DNA of 42,608 bases, taken from Planctomycetota bacterium. Lineage in GTDB: Bacteria; Planctomycetota; PLA2; JAEUHO01. Made by a program: the position numbers and the translations under genes. Below the pieces are notes generated by a model. That model was not told the DNA's origin and made no database searches. It saw nothing but the letters and a program-made list of their open reading frames with translations. The stretch spans positions 1 to 42,608 of the forward strand of contig JASJDY010000001.1 of NCBI GenBank assembly GCA_030065025.1. Reading direction: 5' to 3'. Every line of letters starts with the position of its first letter. Within the stretch, counting starts at the first letter, position 1. This document shows, one piece after another, positions 8,149 through 17,276 of the stretch.

Positions 8149-10668
8149 ATGGCACGCCTCATCGTGAAGACCGACGCCGGCACCGAGACCATCGAGCTCC
8201 GTCCGACCGACGCCGTCGGGATCGGCCGCGACGCCGACAACCAGATCCCCCTGCCCGACGCGCGCGGCGCATCCCGCAAGCACTGCCGCGTGGCGGCCAC
8301 GCCTTCGGGCGGCGGCCTCGCGTGGGAGCTGACCGATCTCGGCGCGACCAACAAGACCCGGGTCAACGGCAAGCCGGTCGACAAGGTCGTGCTCGCGACG
8401 GGTGACGTCATCTCCGTCGGCACCGCGGAGATCACGTTCGAGGATCCGGACGAGGAGGCCCACCTCAAGGAGGCGGGCAGCAAGGGCGTCTGCTACCTGG
8501 AGTGGGTCAAGGGCGACCGCAAGGGCGAGAAGATCTGGCTCGAGGCGACCCGCGTCACGCTCGGCCGTCGCCCGTCCAACACGATCCCGCTCGACGACCG
8601 CATGTCCTCTGGCCACCACGCCGAGATCACGAAGGACCTCAACGGCTACACGATTCGCGACCTCGGCTCGACCAACGGCACGCTCCTGAACGGCGAGCCC
8701 ACGACCGAGGCTGCCCTGAACCACGGCAGCCGCATTCGCATCGGCAACAGTCTGCTCGTCTTCAAGGACCCCTCGATGAAGGACATCGAGGTCGAGCTGT
8801 CGCAGTTCGACGAGGACGAGGGCTGGGGGATGATGGGGGACATCGATCTCTCCCGCGCCCGCGGCTCCTACGCCGGGCTCCTCATCGGCCTGCTCATCGT
8901 TGGCCTGGCCGCGGCCGGTGGCTTCTTCCTCATGCAGGAGGCCGAGAAGGACAGCGGCGTGCAGGTCGCCGGCGGCGACGGCAACCTCGTCGAGAACGGC
9001 GACATGGAGGAGGAGGACGCCCTCGAGTTCCTCTGGGTCGCGACGGACGACGAGGCGCCCGTACGCGTCGGGGCCACGAAGAAGGGCAAGGGCTTCGCCC
9101 TCCGCGTCCAGCACACGGGCGGGGACGACGCGCCCCAGCCGGTGCTCGTCAGCTACACGGACGAGTTCCCCGCGCTCTCCAAGGAGCCGCTGCGCGTGCG
9201 CGCGAAGGTGCGCGCGTCAGGGGATGCCGCGCTCGTGCTCGTGTGGCGTAACTGGCGCAACCCCGCCGAGGCCGAGGAGGCCGCTGCGCCCACCGGTCCC
9301 GCGACGCGTCTGACGCACACCGTGCCGCTCGGAACGGGCAACGTGGACATCGTCGCCGTCAAGCCCGTCTGGGCCGAGAGCATGCTGCTCGGCGTACGCC
9401 TGGGCAAGGGCGGCAATGCGTCGATCGACGACGTCAGCGTCACGCGCGAGCCCGAGGGCGGCGTGCAGCCGGTCGAGATCGAGACGCCCGGCAATGCGCG
9501 TGCGTTCGTCAACGGCTCCGGCGGCATGGACGTCGTCACGGGCCTGACGGTGCTCGGCGTCGGCGCCGCGCCCGTCGCCCGCCTCGCGGACGGCACGGTC
9601 CTCACCGACTTCGTCGCCGACGGCGCGCCGCAGGGCTCGGGCAGCGGTCCCGTCTCCGTCGCCGGCCACTTCCGCCACGGCGACGAGCAGGTCCCGGCGA
9701 GCATCACCTGGCGCCGCATGGAGAACGACGAGGGTCTGCACGCCGACATCGCCTGTGAGCAGGCCGACGCGGTCGGCCTCGCTGCACGCCTCGTGCGCGC
9801 GCACGTCGGCGCGGGCATGAACATCCTGACTGCCGACGGGCCCCGCAGCATCCAGGCCGCACCGGGCGAGATGCTGCCGGGCGTCCGCAAGACGCTCAGC
9901 GGCAACCCCAACCCCGAGCCGGGCAAGCCGCGCACGTTGTTCACGTTCGCGGTCGGCGGCGAGGCCACGGGCAACAGTCTCGAGATCCACGCGGCGACGG
10001 ACGCCGCACTGCTCGACGTGCGCCACCTGAGCAAGGGCACGAGCGCCTCCGTCGACGTGATCACGAACTACGAGGTGCAGCGCGATGCCGCGGCGGAGGC
10101 CCTGGCCACCGCCGAGCGCACGGTGCGCCAGCAGCCCGGACGTGGCATCGAGCTACTGCGCGAGGTCGCGATCCTCTACCCGTTCAACGAGCGCGTGCGC
10201 AACCGGGCGCAGACGCTCGCGCGCAGCGCCGAGCAGGAGGCCCGCACCGAGATCGCGGCCTACCGCGCGGCGCTCGACGCGTTCCGCATCTTCCGCTCCG
10301 CGGACACCCTGGCGGTGCTCGAGGAGAAGGGCCAGGCGATGACGGAGCGCTTCCCCTCGCGCGGTGCCGGCAACGGTCCGCTCGAGAACGGCGTCGCCGA
10401 GATCGCGGCCGCCGCGAAGGACGCCCGCACCGCCTGGTACACGGAGCGCGCGGGCAACGTCCTGAGCCGCCTGGAGCGCATCGCAGACATGCTGGCCAAC
10501 GTGGCGGGCTACGAGCCCATGGCGGCCATCTACTACCGCACGATCGTGGAACGCTTCGGTCACCTGGAGGGGGACGACTCCTTCGGGCGCCGCGTGAAGC
10601 GCGCGCGGGAGCAATACGACGTCTTGAGGAAGGACAACGCCGAGGCGATCCCGGACCGGCCCCGCTAG
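8149..10668 (+). CDS. Membrane protein with two cytoplasmic FHA domains
   Basis: An 839-residue single-pass membrane protein opening the pseudopilus operon. FHA1 (about 1-100) has GRD, SRKHC and a variant NKTRVNG in place of NGT. FHA2 (about 120-205) has the standard GRRPSNT, SSGHHA and STNGTLLNG. A linker leads to one transmembrane helix (about 244-266, 'GLLIGLLIVGLAAAGGFFLM'). The remaining ~570 residues should lie in the periplasm: a beta-rich 'NLVENGDMEEEDALEFLWV' segment like carbohydrate-binding jelly-roll domains, a second beta region, and a helical C-terminus. The domain order suggests a receptor coupling cytoplasmic phosphothreonine signals to the envelope machine encoded downstream. 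The ATG has a clear AGGAGA site 10 nt upstream. The function of the periplasmic part is not recognised. Confidence 0.85.
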   Translation: MARLIVKTDAGTETIELRPTDAVGIGRDADNQIPLPDARGASRKHCRVAATPSGGGLAWELTDLGATNKTRVNGKPVDKVVLATGDVISVGTAEITFEDPDEEAHLKEAGSKGVCYLEWVKGDRKGEKIWLEATRVTLGRRPSNTIPLDDRMSSGHHAEITKDLNGYTIRDLGSTNGTLLNGEPTTEAALNHGSRIRIGNSLLVFKDPSMKDIEVELSQFDEDEGWGMMGDIDLSRARGSYAGLLIGLLIVGLAAAGGFFLMQEAEKDSGVQVAGGDGNLVENGDMEEEDALEFLWVATDDEAPVRVGATKKGKGFALRVQHTGGDDAPQPVLVSYTDEFPALSKEPLRVRAKVRASGDAALVLVWRNWRNPAEAEEAAAPTGPATRLTHTVPLGTGNVDIVAVKPVWAESMLLGVRLGKGGNASIDDVSVTREPEGGVQPVEIETPGNARAFVNGSGGMDVVTGLTVLGVGAAPVARLADGTVLTDFVADGAPQGSGSGPVSVAGHFRHGDEQVPASITWRRMENDEGLHADIACEQADAVGLAARLVRAHVGAGMNILTADGPRSIQAAPGEMLPGVRKTLSGNPNPEPGKPRTLFTFAVGGEATGNSLEIHAATDAALLDVRHLSKGTSASVDVITNYEVQRDAAAEALATAERTVRQQPGRGIELLREVAILYPFNERVRNRAQTLARSAEQEARTEIAAYRAALDAFRIFRSADTLAVLEEKGQAMTERFPSRGAGNGPLENGVAEIAAAAKDARTAWYTERAGNVLSRLERIADMLANVAGYEPMAAIYYRTIVERFGHLEGDDSFGRRVKRAREQYDVLRKDNAEAIPDRPR

Positions 10669-10717
10669 GGCGGACTGGGCGCATCGACGAAACGAACGCG
10701 AAGGAGCACGAGAAGCC

Positions 10718-12598
10718 ATGGCGAACGTCGGACTGGGCGTCACCATCGGACGCCACTCGCTGCGAGCGGTGAAGCTGCGCAAGAAGGGCGATCAGTACGT
10801 CGTCACACGCGTCTTCGCCGACCGTCTCGACGACTCGACCCGCGGCGTCGCGGGCCGTGCGCTGGATGCGCGCGGCTTCCGCGGCTCGCCGGCGGTCGTC
10901 GGCCTGACGGGCCGCGACGTGATCATCCGTTACACGCAGGTTCCTCCGGTGCCGGACTGGCGCCTCAGGACCCTGATGAAGTTCGAGGTCGAGGAGGTGA
11001 GCCAGCAGTCGGGCGGCGATGTGTCGGCCGACTACCGCGCGCTCAACCTGCCGGACCCGGAGGGCATCCGCGACGACGACACGATCCTCGTCGCGCTGGC
11101 CCGCAACAAGTACCTCAGCGAGATCACCCGCTCGCTGGAGTCGGGTGGGATCAAGCTCGGTGAGGGCGTGCCGAACAGCGTCGCGTTGTTCAACGCGTTC
11201 GCGGCGAACGCCACCTACACCGAGGACGAGACCGCGCTGCTTGTCAACGTCGGCTCGGAGAACGTCGACATCGCCGTCCAGCAGGGCGGCGAGCTCATCT
11301 TCGCGCGCAACGCGACCCCCGGCGGTCAGGCCTTCACCGACGCCATCGCCCAGGCGTTCAACACGAGCGAGGGCAAGGCCGAGAAGATGAAGAAGACCAA
11401 GGGCGACGTCACGCCCAAGGGTCAGGCCAAGTACCCCGATCCGACCTCCGAGAAGGTCGCCAACGCGATCATGGGCGTCGCGGGCCAGATGGCCTCGATG
11501 ATCCAGTCCACCCTGATGATCGCGCGTGCCCAGACGCGTCTGCCGGACCTCAAGATCGACCGCGTGCTGCTGGCGGGCGGCGGGGCGTCGCTCAAGGGTC
11601 TCGACCTCTACCTGAAGCAGGCGCTCGACGTCCCCGTCGAGCACTTCGATCCGTTCCAGCTGTGCGACACGTCGGGCCTCCAGCCCGACGAGCTCGAGAT
11701 GATCGAGAAGAATCCGCACGAGTTCACCGTCGCCGTCGGCCTCGCGCAGAACCGCGTCGCCGCCGAGGCCATGGCGCTCTCCGTGCTGCCCGCCGCCCTC
11801 AAGCGTGCGCGTGACTTCGCGACCAAGGGCGTGTTCAGCGTCATCGCGGCCGCCGTGATGGTGGGCGTGCTGTTCGTGATCTACAACGGCCGCACCAACG
11901 CAGCCGCCGAGTTCCGCGATCGCGGCGGTGCGGTGACCACGAAGGAGCGCAAGGCCAAGAACGACGACAAGAAGATGCGCAAGGCCCTCGCGATGGCCCA
12001 GGAGCAGGAGGTCAAGCACCGCCTGCTCGCCGAGCTGGTGCAGCCGGGCGTGCTGCTCAGCGAGGTCTGGGCCGAGGTCGAGGGCAACATCTCGCCGTAC
12101 ATCTACATCGACACGGTGCAGCTCAACGTCTCGTCGCCGACGCACACCTTCACGTACTACAAGCCGAAGAACGCGACGAAGCCGGCCAGCGGCTACGCCG
12201 ACACGACGCGCAGCCGCTACCGCCTGCGCGAGTGCAACGTGCGCGTGAAGGGCCGCATCTCGCACGGCCAGAACGCCTCCCGCATCGCCGGGCAGTTCAT
12301 CAACGCGTGCATCGCCAACAAGCGCGGTCTCCTCGTCGAGACCGTCAAGCCGCCTCGCGAGGGCAAGGGCGGGCGCGACGGCACCTTCGAGATCGACTTC
12401 TTCCCGGGCATCACGCTCGAGTCGGCGATCGAGAAGGGCATGCCGATCACGCTGCGCTCCATCTCGCTCGACGACCCGCAAGAGCCCACGGCCTTCCTGG
12501 GCTTCCGCGCGGACGGCGTGCGCGTCCGCGTGCCGGTGGAAGAGGTCAAGACACGCCAGCGCAAGGAGCTGATCAAGCAGCTCCAGCAGGGCCAGTAG
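10718..12598 (+). CDS. PilM-PilN fusion, cytoplasmic/inner-membrane assembly protein
   Basis: A 626-residue protein joining two subunits that are usually separate in type IV pilus and type II secretion systems. Residues 1-345 are PilM/GspL-cytoplasmic-like, an actin/FtsA fold: 'VGLGVTIGRHSLRAVKLRKKG' at the start, 'AVVGLTGRDVIIRYTQVPPV', 'ALLVNVGSENVDIAV' and 'IDRVLLAGGGASLKGLDLYL'. A transmembrane helix (about 367-388, 'GVFSVIAAAVMVGVLFVIYNG') is followed by a predicted coiled coil and a PilN-like periplasmic ferredoxin-fold domain. In other systems PilM binds the PilN N-terminus, so the fusion makes that contact permanent; overall it resembles GspL. The ATG has an AAGGAG site about 12 nt upstream. 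The PilO-like gene follows after 20 nt. Confidence 0.85.
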   Translation: MANVGLGVTIGRHSLRAVKLRKKGDQYVVTRVFADRLDDSTRGVAGRALDARGFRGSPAVVGLTGRDVIIRYTQVPPVPDWRLRTLMKFEVEEVSQQSGGDVSADYRALNLPDPEGIRDDDTILVALARNKYLSEITRSLESGGIKLGEGVPNSVALFNAFAANATYTEDETALLVNVGSENVDIAVQQGGELIFARNATPGGQAFTDAIAQAFNTSEGKAEKMKKTKGDVTPKGQAKYPDPTSEKVANAIMGVAGQMASMIQSTLMIARAQTRLPDLKIDRVLLAGGGASLKGLDLYLKQALDVPVEHFDPFQLCDTSGLQPDELEMIEKNPHEFTVAVGLAQNRVAAEAMALSVLPAALKRARDFATKGVFSVIAAAVMVGVLFVIYNGRTNAAAEFRDRGGAVTTKERKAKNDDKKMRKALAMAQEQEVKHRLLAELVQPGVLLSEVWAEVEGNISPYIYIDTVQLNVSSPTHTFTYYKPKNATKPASGYADTTRSRYRLRECNVRVKGRISHGQNASRIAGQFINACIANKRGLLVETVKPPREGKGGRDGTFEIDFFPGITLESAIEKGMPITLRSISLDDPQEPTAFLGFRADGVRVRVPVEEVKTRQRKELIKQLQQGQ

Positions 12599-12618
12599 AG
12601 GAACGAGAGGAAGTACCT

Positions 12619-13602
12619 GTGGACGAGCTCTGGCAGAGATACCGAACGTTCTGGACGCCGGTCCTGATCGGCCTCGGCGTGTTCCTCGTCGGCGTGATCG
12701 CGGTGCACGTGATCAGCGACGACCCCGACAAGGCGTCGAGCAGCATGAGTCGCAAGGAGTCGCGGCTGCGCAAGATGAAGCAGCCGGACTCGCGCAAGAC
12801 CTCGCTCCTGCGCACGCGCGGCGAGGCGCTCAAGGCCAACGTGATGGGGGCGGCGGACAGCGCCGCGCTCGGCTGGGCCCAGCGCGTGAACCAGTCCGGT
12901 GCCGAGGTGGACGACATCGTCGCCCAGGCTGCGGACCAGGCGCTCCGGGCCGCCATCCTGCGCGGCGCACCCGAGGACGTGGCGAGCAACGCCAATTCGC
13001 TCGGCGCGCGCTTCGACGGCGACGCGGTCGCCGCCGGCAAGGCCTACCGCCGCTTCCAGCAGACGCTGGCCGGCCACCAGGACACGCTGCGCACCGGCGA
13101 CCCGAACGTCGCGTGGAGCCGGCTCCTCAGTGACGTCTGGTCCGACCTGCGCATCCGCGCCAACCGGGCGGACGTCGAGATCAGCCCGATCGCCGACCAG
13201 CTCGGCTTCAGCACGATCGGCTCGGTGAGCCGCGCCACCCTGCCCGCGCGCGTGCTCAACCTCGCGCTCGTTGCGCGCGTCATCGACGTGGCCATCCGCG
13301 AAGGCGCCGAGTCCATCGAGAGCATCCAGATCCCGACGAACGTGGACCCGGGCCAGCCGGACGACTTCCTCGTCCTCTGGCCGGTCGACATCGTGCTCGT
13401 CGGTGACGTCACCACCGTGCGCTACCTCCTCGACGTCCTGACGGATCCGGCCAACCCGGTCCCGCTCGAGTTCGCGCGCCTCACCCAGCCGAAGGCCAGC
13501 CGTACGGCCGGCCGCTCCGGTCTGGTGCAGCTCTCCCTCAAGGCCTCCAGTGCCCTCGTCCGTCCCGCGGCCGACCTCAAGCTCGACGCGGAGGAGGAAT
13601 GA
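12619..13602 (+). CDS. PilO/GspM-like inner-membrane protein
   Basis: A 327-residue protein with a short cytoplasmic start, one transmembrane helix (about 12-34, 'WTPVLIGLGVFLVGVIAVHVI'), a charged helical stretch and a C-terminal alpha/beta region ending in 'LVLWPVDIVLVGDVTTVRYLLDVLTDP'. That last motif resembles the PilO ferredoxin-like domain, which has a long beta strand followed by a helix. Position directly after PilM-PilN is the usual place for PilO, its heterodimer partner. The GTG start at 12619 is chosen because it gives the membrane helix close to the N-terminus and has a GAGAGGAAG site before it. The stop overlaps the next ATG (ATGA). It is longer than typical PilO (about 200 residues). 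Sequence resemblance alone is weak; context carries much of the call. Confidence 0.65.
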   Translation: MDELWQRYRTFWTPVLIGLGVFLVGVIAVHVISDDPDKASSSMSRKESRLRKMKQPDSRKTSLLRTRGEALKANVMGAADSAALGWAQRVNQSGAEVDDIVAQAADQALRAAILRGAPEDVASNANSLGARFDGDAVAAGKAYRRFQQTLAGHQDTLRTGDPNVAWSRLLSDVWSDLRIRANRADVEISPIADQLGFSTIGSVSRATLPARVLNLALVARVIDVAIREGAESIESIQIPTNVDPGQPDDFLVLWPVDIVLVGDVTTVRYLLDVLTDPANPVPLEFARLTQPKASRTAGRSGLVQLSLKASSALVRPAADLKLDAEEE

Positions 13603-16600
13603 TGCCCATCCTCGACGCCATCCTGACCGGCTCGCTCGTCCTCGCGGGCGCGTTCGGCACGTTCGTCATCTTCCTGTTCCTGGGGCTCATCGCCCTGCCG
13701 GTGACCGCCGCCCTGGACAAGAGCCTCGGCAAGGAGAAGGCGCTGCTGCTCTACGCGGTCGCCCTGCTCGCCTTCACGCTCTTCGTGCTCGCGCCGGAAG
13801 GACCCACGGGCAAGCCCGGACGCGCGGGCAGGGAGAACGACGTCCGGGTCGAAGAGCTCGTGATGGAAGGCAACCCCTTCCTGCGAGCGGACTTCGATCA
13901 CGACGCGGCGCGCAACTCGTTCCGCCCGTTCAGCGACACGCGCCCCTTGCCGCCCGTCGTGCTCGAGACGCCGCCGTGGGTCGCGCTGGACTTCGCGCTG
14001 CCGCCGACGGTGCCGGGCCCGGCGCCGGGCAGCCGCCAGGTGCTCCGCGGCACCCTGCCCAAGCTCGCCGCGGGTGACGGCTCGGCCATCGCCGAGATCC
14101 CGGACGCTGTCTTCAGCGACTACCAGCGCAAGCCCGAGGACGTCTACGACTGGGTCATCGGCCCGGACGGCAGGCCGTACTACGTCTACATCCTCGCCAT
14201 CGGCGATGCCGCCGGCATGCACCGCGAGGGCACGCCCAAGTACGACGAGCTGAAGTGGGTACTCAAGGACCAGACCGAGGGCTTCGACGACTTGCGCGTC
14301 AACTACGCGATGGTCGGTCCCGAGGGCACGGCGTCGAAGTACCTGGAGGACCTGCAGATCCTCGATCGCAAGCTCAAGGGCCGCACCGACAAGCTGGCTC
14401 GCGAGGAGAGCGAGCGCGGCTGGCACCTCCGGCGCAGCGTCGCCAACCTCTACAGCGAGGCGTTGAAGCGCCAGGGCTACCGCCCGACGGCCGAGGTCGA
14501 GGCAGTCCGCCCGATCAACCCCGAGAAGCTGCGGCGTGCCGCCAAGGAGATGGCCGAGGTCGGCGCGACGGGCAAGGAGGCTCGTGGCGGCTGGCGTCGC
14601 GCGATCCACCTGCTCGAGGTCGCGCTCGAAGAGGTCCGCGCGAACCGCGGCGACGAGGAACGCGCCGAGGTGCTGCTCGAGGTGCTGGACGCGCAGCGCG
14701 CGCTCCGCGACGAGCAGGCCGTGCTGCGCACCCTGTCCGAGTACATGCGCACCGCGCCGCGCAGCGCGCAGGCGCGCACGTGGCTCGGCCAGCTGCACCT
14801 CCAGGGCATGAACCTGCCCACCGAGGCGCTGCACTACTTCGACGCCGCCATCGACCGCGACGCGCGCTACGGCCCGGCGCTGGTCGGTAAGGGCGACGCG
14901 CTCACGTTCATGGGCGACCACCGCGAGGCGCTCAAGTCCTACAGCCGGGGCTCGGACGACGAGGCGCGCCTGCGCACTGCCCACGCGCAGCTGCGGCTCG
15001 GCAAGCTGAGCGAGGCCCGCGGCAACGCGGAGTCGATCCTCACCCGCGACCCGACGAACATGGGCGCTACGCATCTACGTGCGTGCGTGCTCTACACGAC
15101 CGGCGATCTCGAGACGGCTCGCGCCGCGTTCGAGCAGGTCGCCGTCTCGCCCGACGCGCATGAGCTCCGTGCACAGGCCTGCTACAACCTCGGGCTCACC
15201 TGCATCCGGCTCGGTCAGCAGGACGCCGCGCTCGCCGCGTTCGACGCGTGCGCGAAGGCACTGCAGCAGGGCAGCACGACGGGACCGACCCCCGACGAGA
15301 CGGTCTCGCCCTCCTTCGGGCGCGCCCTGGTCGCGTTCGCCGGCGGCGACGAAGCCAACCTGCGTGAGCAGCTCGACCGCGGGCGCCGCGAGGCGCCGGG
15401 GGCGGCCTACATCGAGCTCTTCGCGGGCATGCTCGCGAGCCTCGAGCGCAACGACGCCTCCGCCATCCGCGCGCTCGACGGCGCGCTGCGCCGCGCTCCC
15501 GGCTACGCGGAGCTCGACGGCTGGCTCGGCAAGACCTACCTGCGCCTCGGCGAGCTCGAGGCCGAGACGGCCGCCTCGCCCGAGGAGACGGCCGAGACGT
15601 TCGAGCGCGCCGTCGCCTTCGCGAACCGCGCGGCCGACCGCGAGAGCAGCGCCGACCGCAGGGCGTACGCCGCGCGGCTGCGCGAGGTCCTGGTGCGCAT
15701 CGGCGCGCAGCACCTCCCGAAGAAGCAGCGCTACGGCCGCGCGCTCACCGCGGTCAACAAGATCCTCGACAACAGCCTGCTGCGCGAGCAGCCGGCCGCG
15801 CTGACGCTGGCGGGCTACTGCTACTTCCAGCTCGAGGACTACGAGGAGTGCATCCGCAAGCTCCAGCAGGTGCTCGACGTCGTCCCGGACGAGGACGAGA
15901 ACGAGTGGAAGCTGTGGCGCGACTACGCCGAGCAGGCCCTCACGTCCGTCAAGCACTGGCGCAGCCTCGAGGAGAAGCTCGTCTCCTTCAAGGGTGCCAA
16001 GCTCGGCCGCGAGTGGGAGACCGACCAGAGCCACGCCGTCCGCGTCGTGGTCGAGGAAGGCGATCTCCTCTTCAAGGGAGAGTCGAACCACGACGGCCGG
16101 CGCGACAACCCGACCGTGCTCGTCTCGACGGGCTCGCTGTTCGCGCGCGAGACGTTCGAGAGCGTGACGCTCACGCTCAAGATCCCGCGCTCCGTGCGCG
16201 GCCGCGCCACGAACAACATCACGTTCGGCATCGAGGTCATCGCGGCCAGCCGCAGCGGCTCCAAGAAGAAGCGTCCCGGCCTCGGCATCTTCTATGACAA
16301 GAACAAGGTGGCCGTGCGCGTGCAGGGCGGCCAGGAGAAGAAGTGGAAGGAAGGCAACGTCACGCGGCTCGATCCCGAGCAGGCGTGGCCCGAGGGTGAG
16401 GAGGTCGTCGTCCGCTTCGTGCGCGAGGACGCCCAGCGCGGCACGATGGCCGTCTACCTCAACGACAACCTCGTCCTCCGGGACAACGTCTCCACCTTCA
16501 AGCTCACGCGCGGCAAGGCCGCCCTGTGGATCGGCGGCTACTCGACCGACACCGAGCCCTTCGACGTCATCGTGAGCGACATTCGCGTCGTGCGCAGGAA

Positions 16601-16610
16601 GGCACGCTGA
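13599..16610 (+). CDS. Membrane-anchored TPR protein with C-terminal concanavalin-like domain
   Basis: A 1,003-residue protein with two N-terminal membrane helices (about 7-33 and 48-66), a Pro-rich linker, a TPR region (about 310-760, units such as 'TEALHYFDAAIDRDARYGPALVGKGDAL' cut at family spacing), and a beta-sandwich (about 775-1003) resembling LamG/concanavalin or DUF1080-like folds: 'LYLNDN'-type 'VYLNDNLVLRDN' and 'LWIGGYSTDTEPFDVIVSDIRVV'. It overlaps both neighbours by one to four bases, so it is an integral member of the pseudopilus operon. A role like that of TPR pilotins or scaffolds (PilF/TadD) is inferred; the lectin-like end suggests contact with polysaccharide or with the similar domain in the GspH-like pseudopilin. 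Confidence 0.8.
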   Translation: MMPILDAILTGSLVLAGAFGTFVIFLFLGLIALPVTAALDKSLGKEKALLLYAVALLAFTLFVLAPEGPTGKPGRAGRENDVRVEELVMEGNPFLRADFDHDAARNSFRPFSDTRPLPPVVLETPPWVALDFALPPTVPGPAPGSRQVLRGTLPKLAAGDGSAIAEIPDAVFSDYQRKPEDVYDWVIGPDGRPYYVYILAIGDAAGMHREGTPKYDELKWVLKDQTEGFDDLRVNYAMVGPEGTASKYLEDLQILDRKLKGRTDKLAREESERGWHLRRSVANLYSEALKRQGYRPTAEVEAVRPINPEKLRRAAKEMAEVGATGKEARGGWRRAIHLLEVALEEVRANRGDEERAEVLLEVLDAQRALRDEQAVLRTLSEYMRTAPRSAQARTWLGQLHLQGMNLPTEALHYFDAAIDRDARYGPALVGKGDALTFMGDHREALKSYSRGSDDEARLRTAHAQLRLGKLSEARGNAESILTRDPTNMGATHLRACVLYTTGDLETARAAFEQVAVSPDAHELRAQACYNLGLTCIRLGQQDAALAAFDACAKALQQGSTTGPTPDETVSPSFGRALVAFAGGDEANLREQLDRGRREAPGAAYIELFAGMLASLERNDASAIRALDGALRRAPGYAELDGWLGKTYLRLGELEAETAASPEETAETFERAVAFANRAADRESSADRRAYAARLREVLVRIGAQHLPKKQRYGRALTAVNKILDNSLLREQPAALTLAGYCYFQLEDYEECIRKLQQVLDVVPDEDENEWKLWRDYAEQALTSVKHWRSLEEKLVSFKGAKLGREWETDQSHAVRVVVEEGDLLFKGESNHDGRRDNPTVLVSTGSLFARETFESVTLTLKIPRSVRGRATNNITFGIEVIAASRSGSKKKRPGLGIFYDKNKVAVRVQGGQEKKWKEGNVTRLDPEQAWPEGEEVVVRFVREDAQRGTMAVYLNDNLVLRDNVSTFKLTRGKAALWIGGYSTDTEPFDVIVSDIRVVRRKAR

Positions 16611-17272
16611 TGAGCAACCGCAACCGGCAACGCGGCTTCTCGTTCATCGAGATCCTGATCGTGATGGGCATCATCTCGGTGCTCGTCGGCGGCGTGATCG
16701 TGGCGATCAACATGTGGACCGAGAAGGGTCCCGAGTTCGCGACCAAGAACACGATCACGAAGGTCAAGGCGTTCGTGGAGAACTGGAAGCAGACGTACGA
16801 GATGTACCCGCCCGGGGACGTCACCCGCATCGCCGCAGTGGCCGGGGCGGGCAAGAAGGCCCAGGCTCCAGGCAACGACGTGAATGCCGGCATCGAAGCC
16901 CTCTACCAGGCGCTCTACTGGCCTGGCTTCAAGGGCACGGAGCTCACGCAGGACGAGATCAGCAACAACGACGACGACAAGCTGCGCAAGAAGATCGGCA
17001 AGGCGAGCGTGGAGCTCATGGAGATCCGCGACGCCTGGGAGAACCCGCTCGTGTACTTCAGCCGCGACGACTACGGCAAGTACCAGGACGGCGCCAGCTA
17101 CTACAACGGCCTGGGCGACTCCGTCTCGCCGAAGCCCTGGAAGAACAAGGACGGCACGTTCGTGAACCCGGACACGTTCCAGATCTTCAGCATGGGCCCG
17201 GACGGCGAGCCGAACACGGCCGACGACATCACGCCCTGGCCGCGGAGTGATGAAGACGAGGCAGAGGAGTAG
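16610..17272 (+). CDS. Major pseudopilin, GspG-like
   Basis: A 220-residue type II secretion major pseudopilin. A very short leader (MSNRNRQRG) precedes the cleavage site G|FSFIEILIVMGIISVLVGG, with Glu at mature position 5 and a hydrophobic alpha-helix. The C-terminal half has the GspG hallmark: 'WENPLVYFSRDD' followed by the calcium loop 'SMGPDGEPNTADDITPW'. Prepilin peptidase should cleave after the Gly and N-methylate Phe1; the protein then assembles into the pseudopilus that pushes substrates through a secretin. The ATG overlaps the previous stop (TGATG). Unlike the next three pseudopilin genes, its leader has no repeat element. It is larger than classical GspG (about 140 residues), with an insertion between helix and calcium loop. 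Confidence 0.92.
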   Translation: MSNRNRQRGFSFIEILIVMGIISVLVGGVIVAINMWTEKGPEFATKNTITKVKAFVENWKQTYEMYPPGDVTRIAAVAGAGKKAQAPGNDVNAGIEALYQALYWPGFKGTELTQDEISNNDDDKLRKKIGKASVELMEIRDAWENPLVYFSRDDYGKYQDGASYYNGLGDSVSPKPWKNKDGTFVNPDTFQIFSMGPDGEPNTADDITPWPRSDEDEAEE

Positions 17273-17276
17273 AGCC

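Noticed and set aside
17247-17276. Upstream in-frame start codons (17247/17250) for the GspH-like pseudopilin
   Set aside because: They lie inside the GspG-like gene and lack a ribosome site, while GTG 17277 has a strong one at good spacing.
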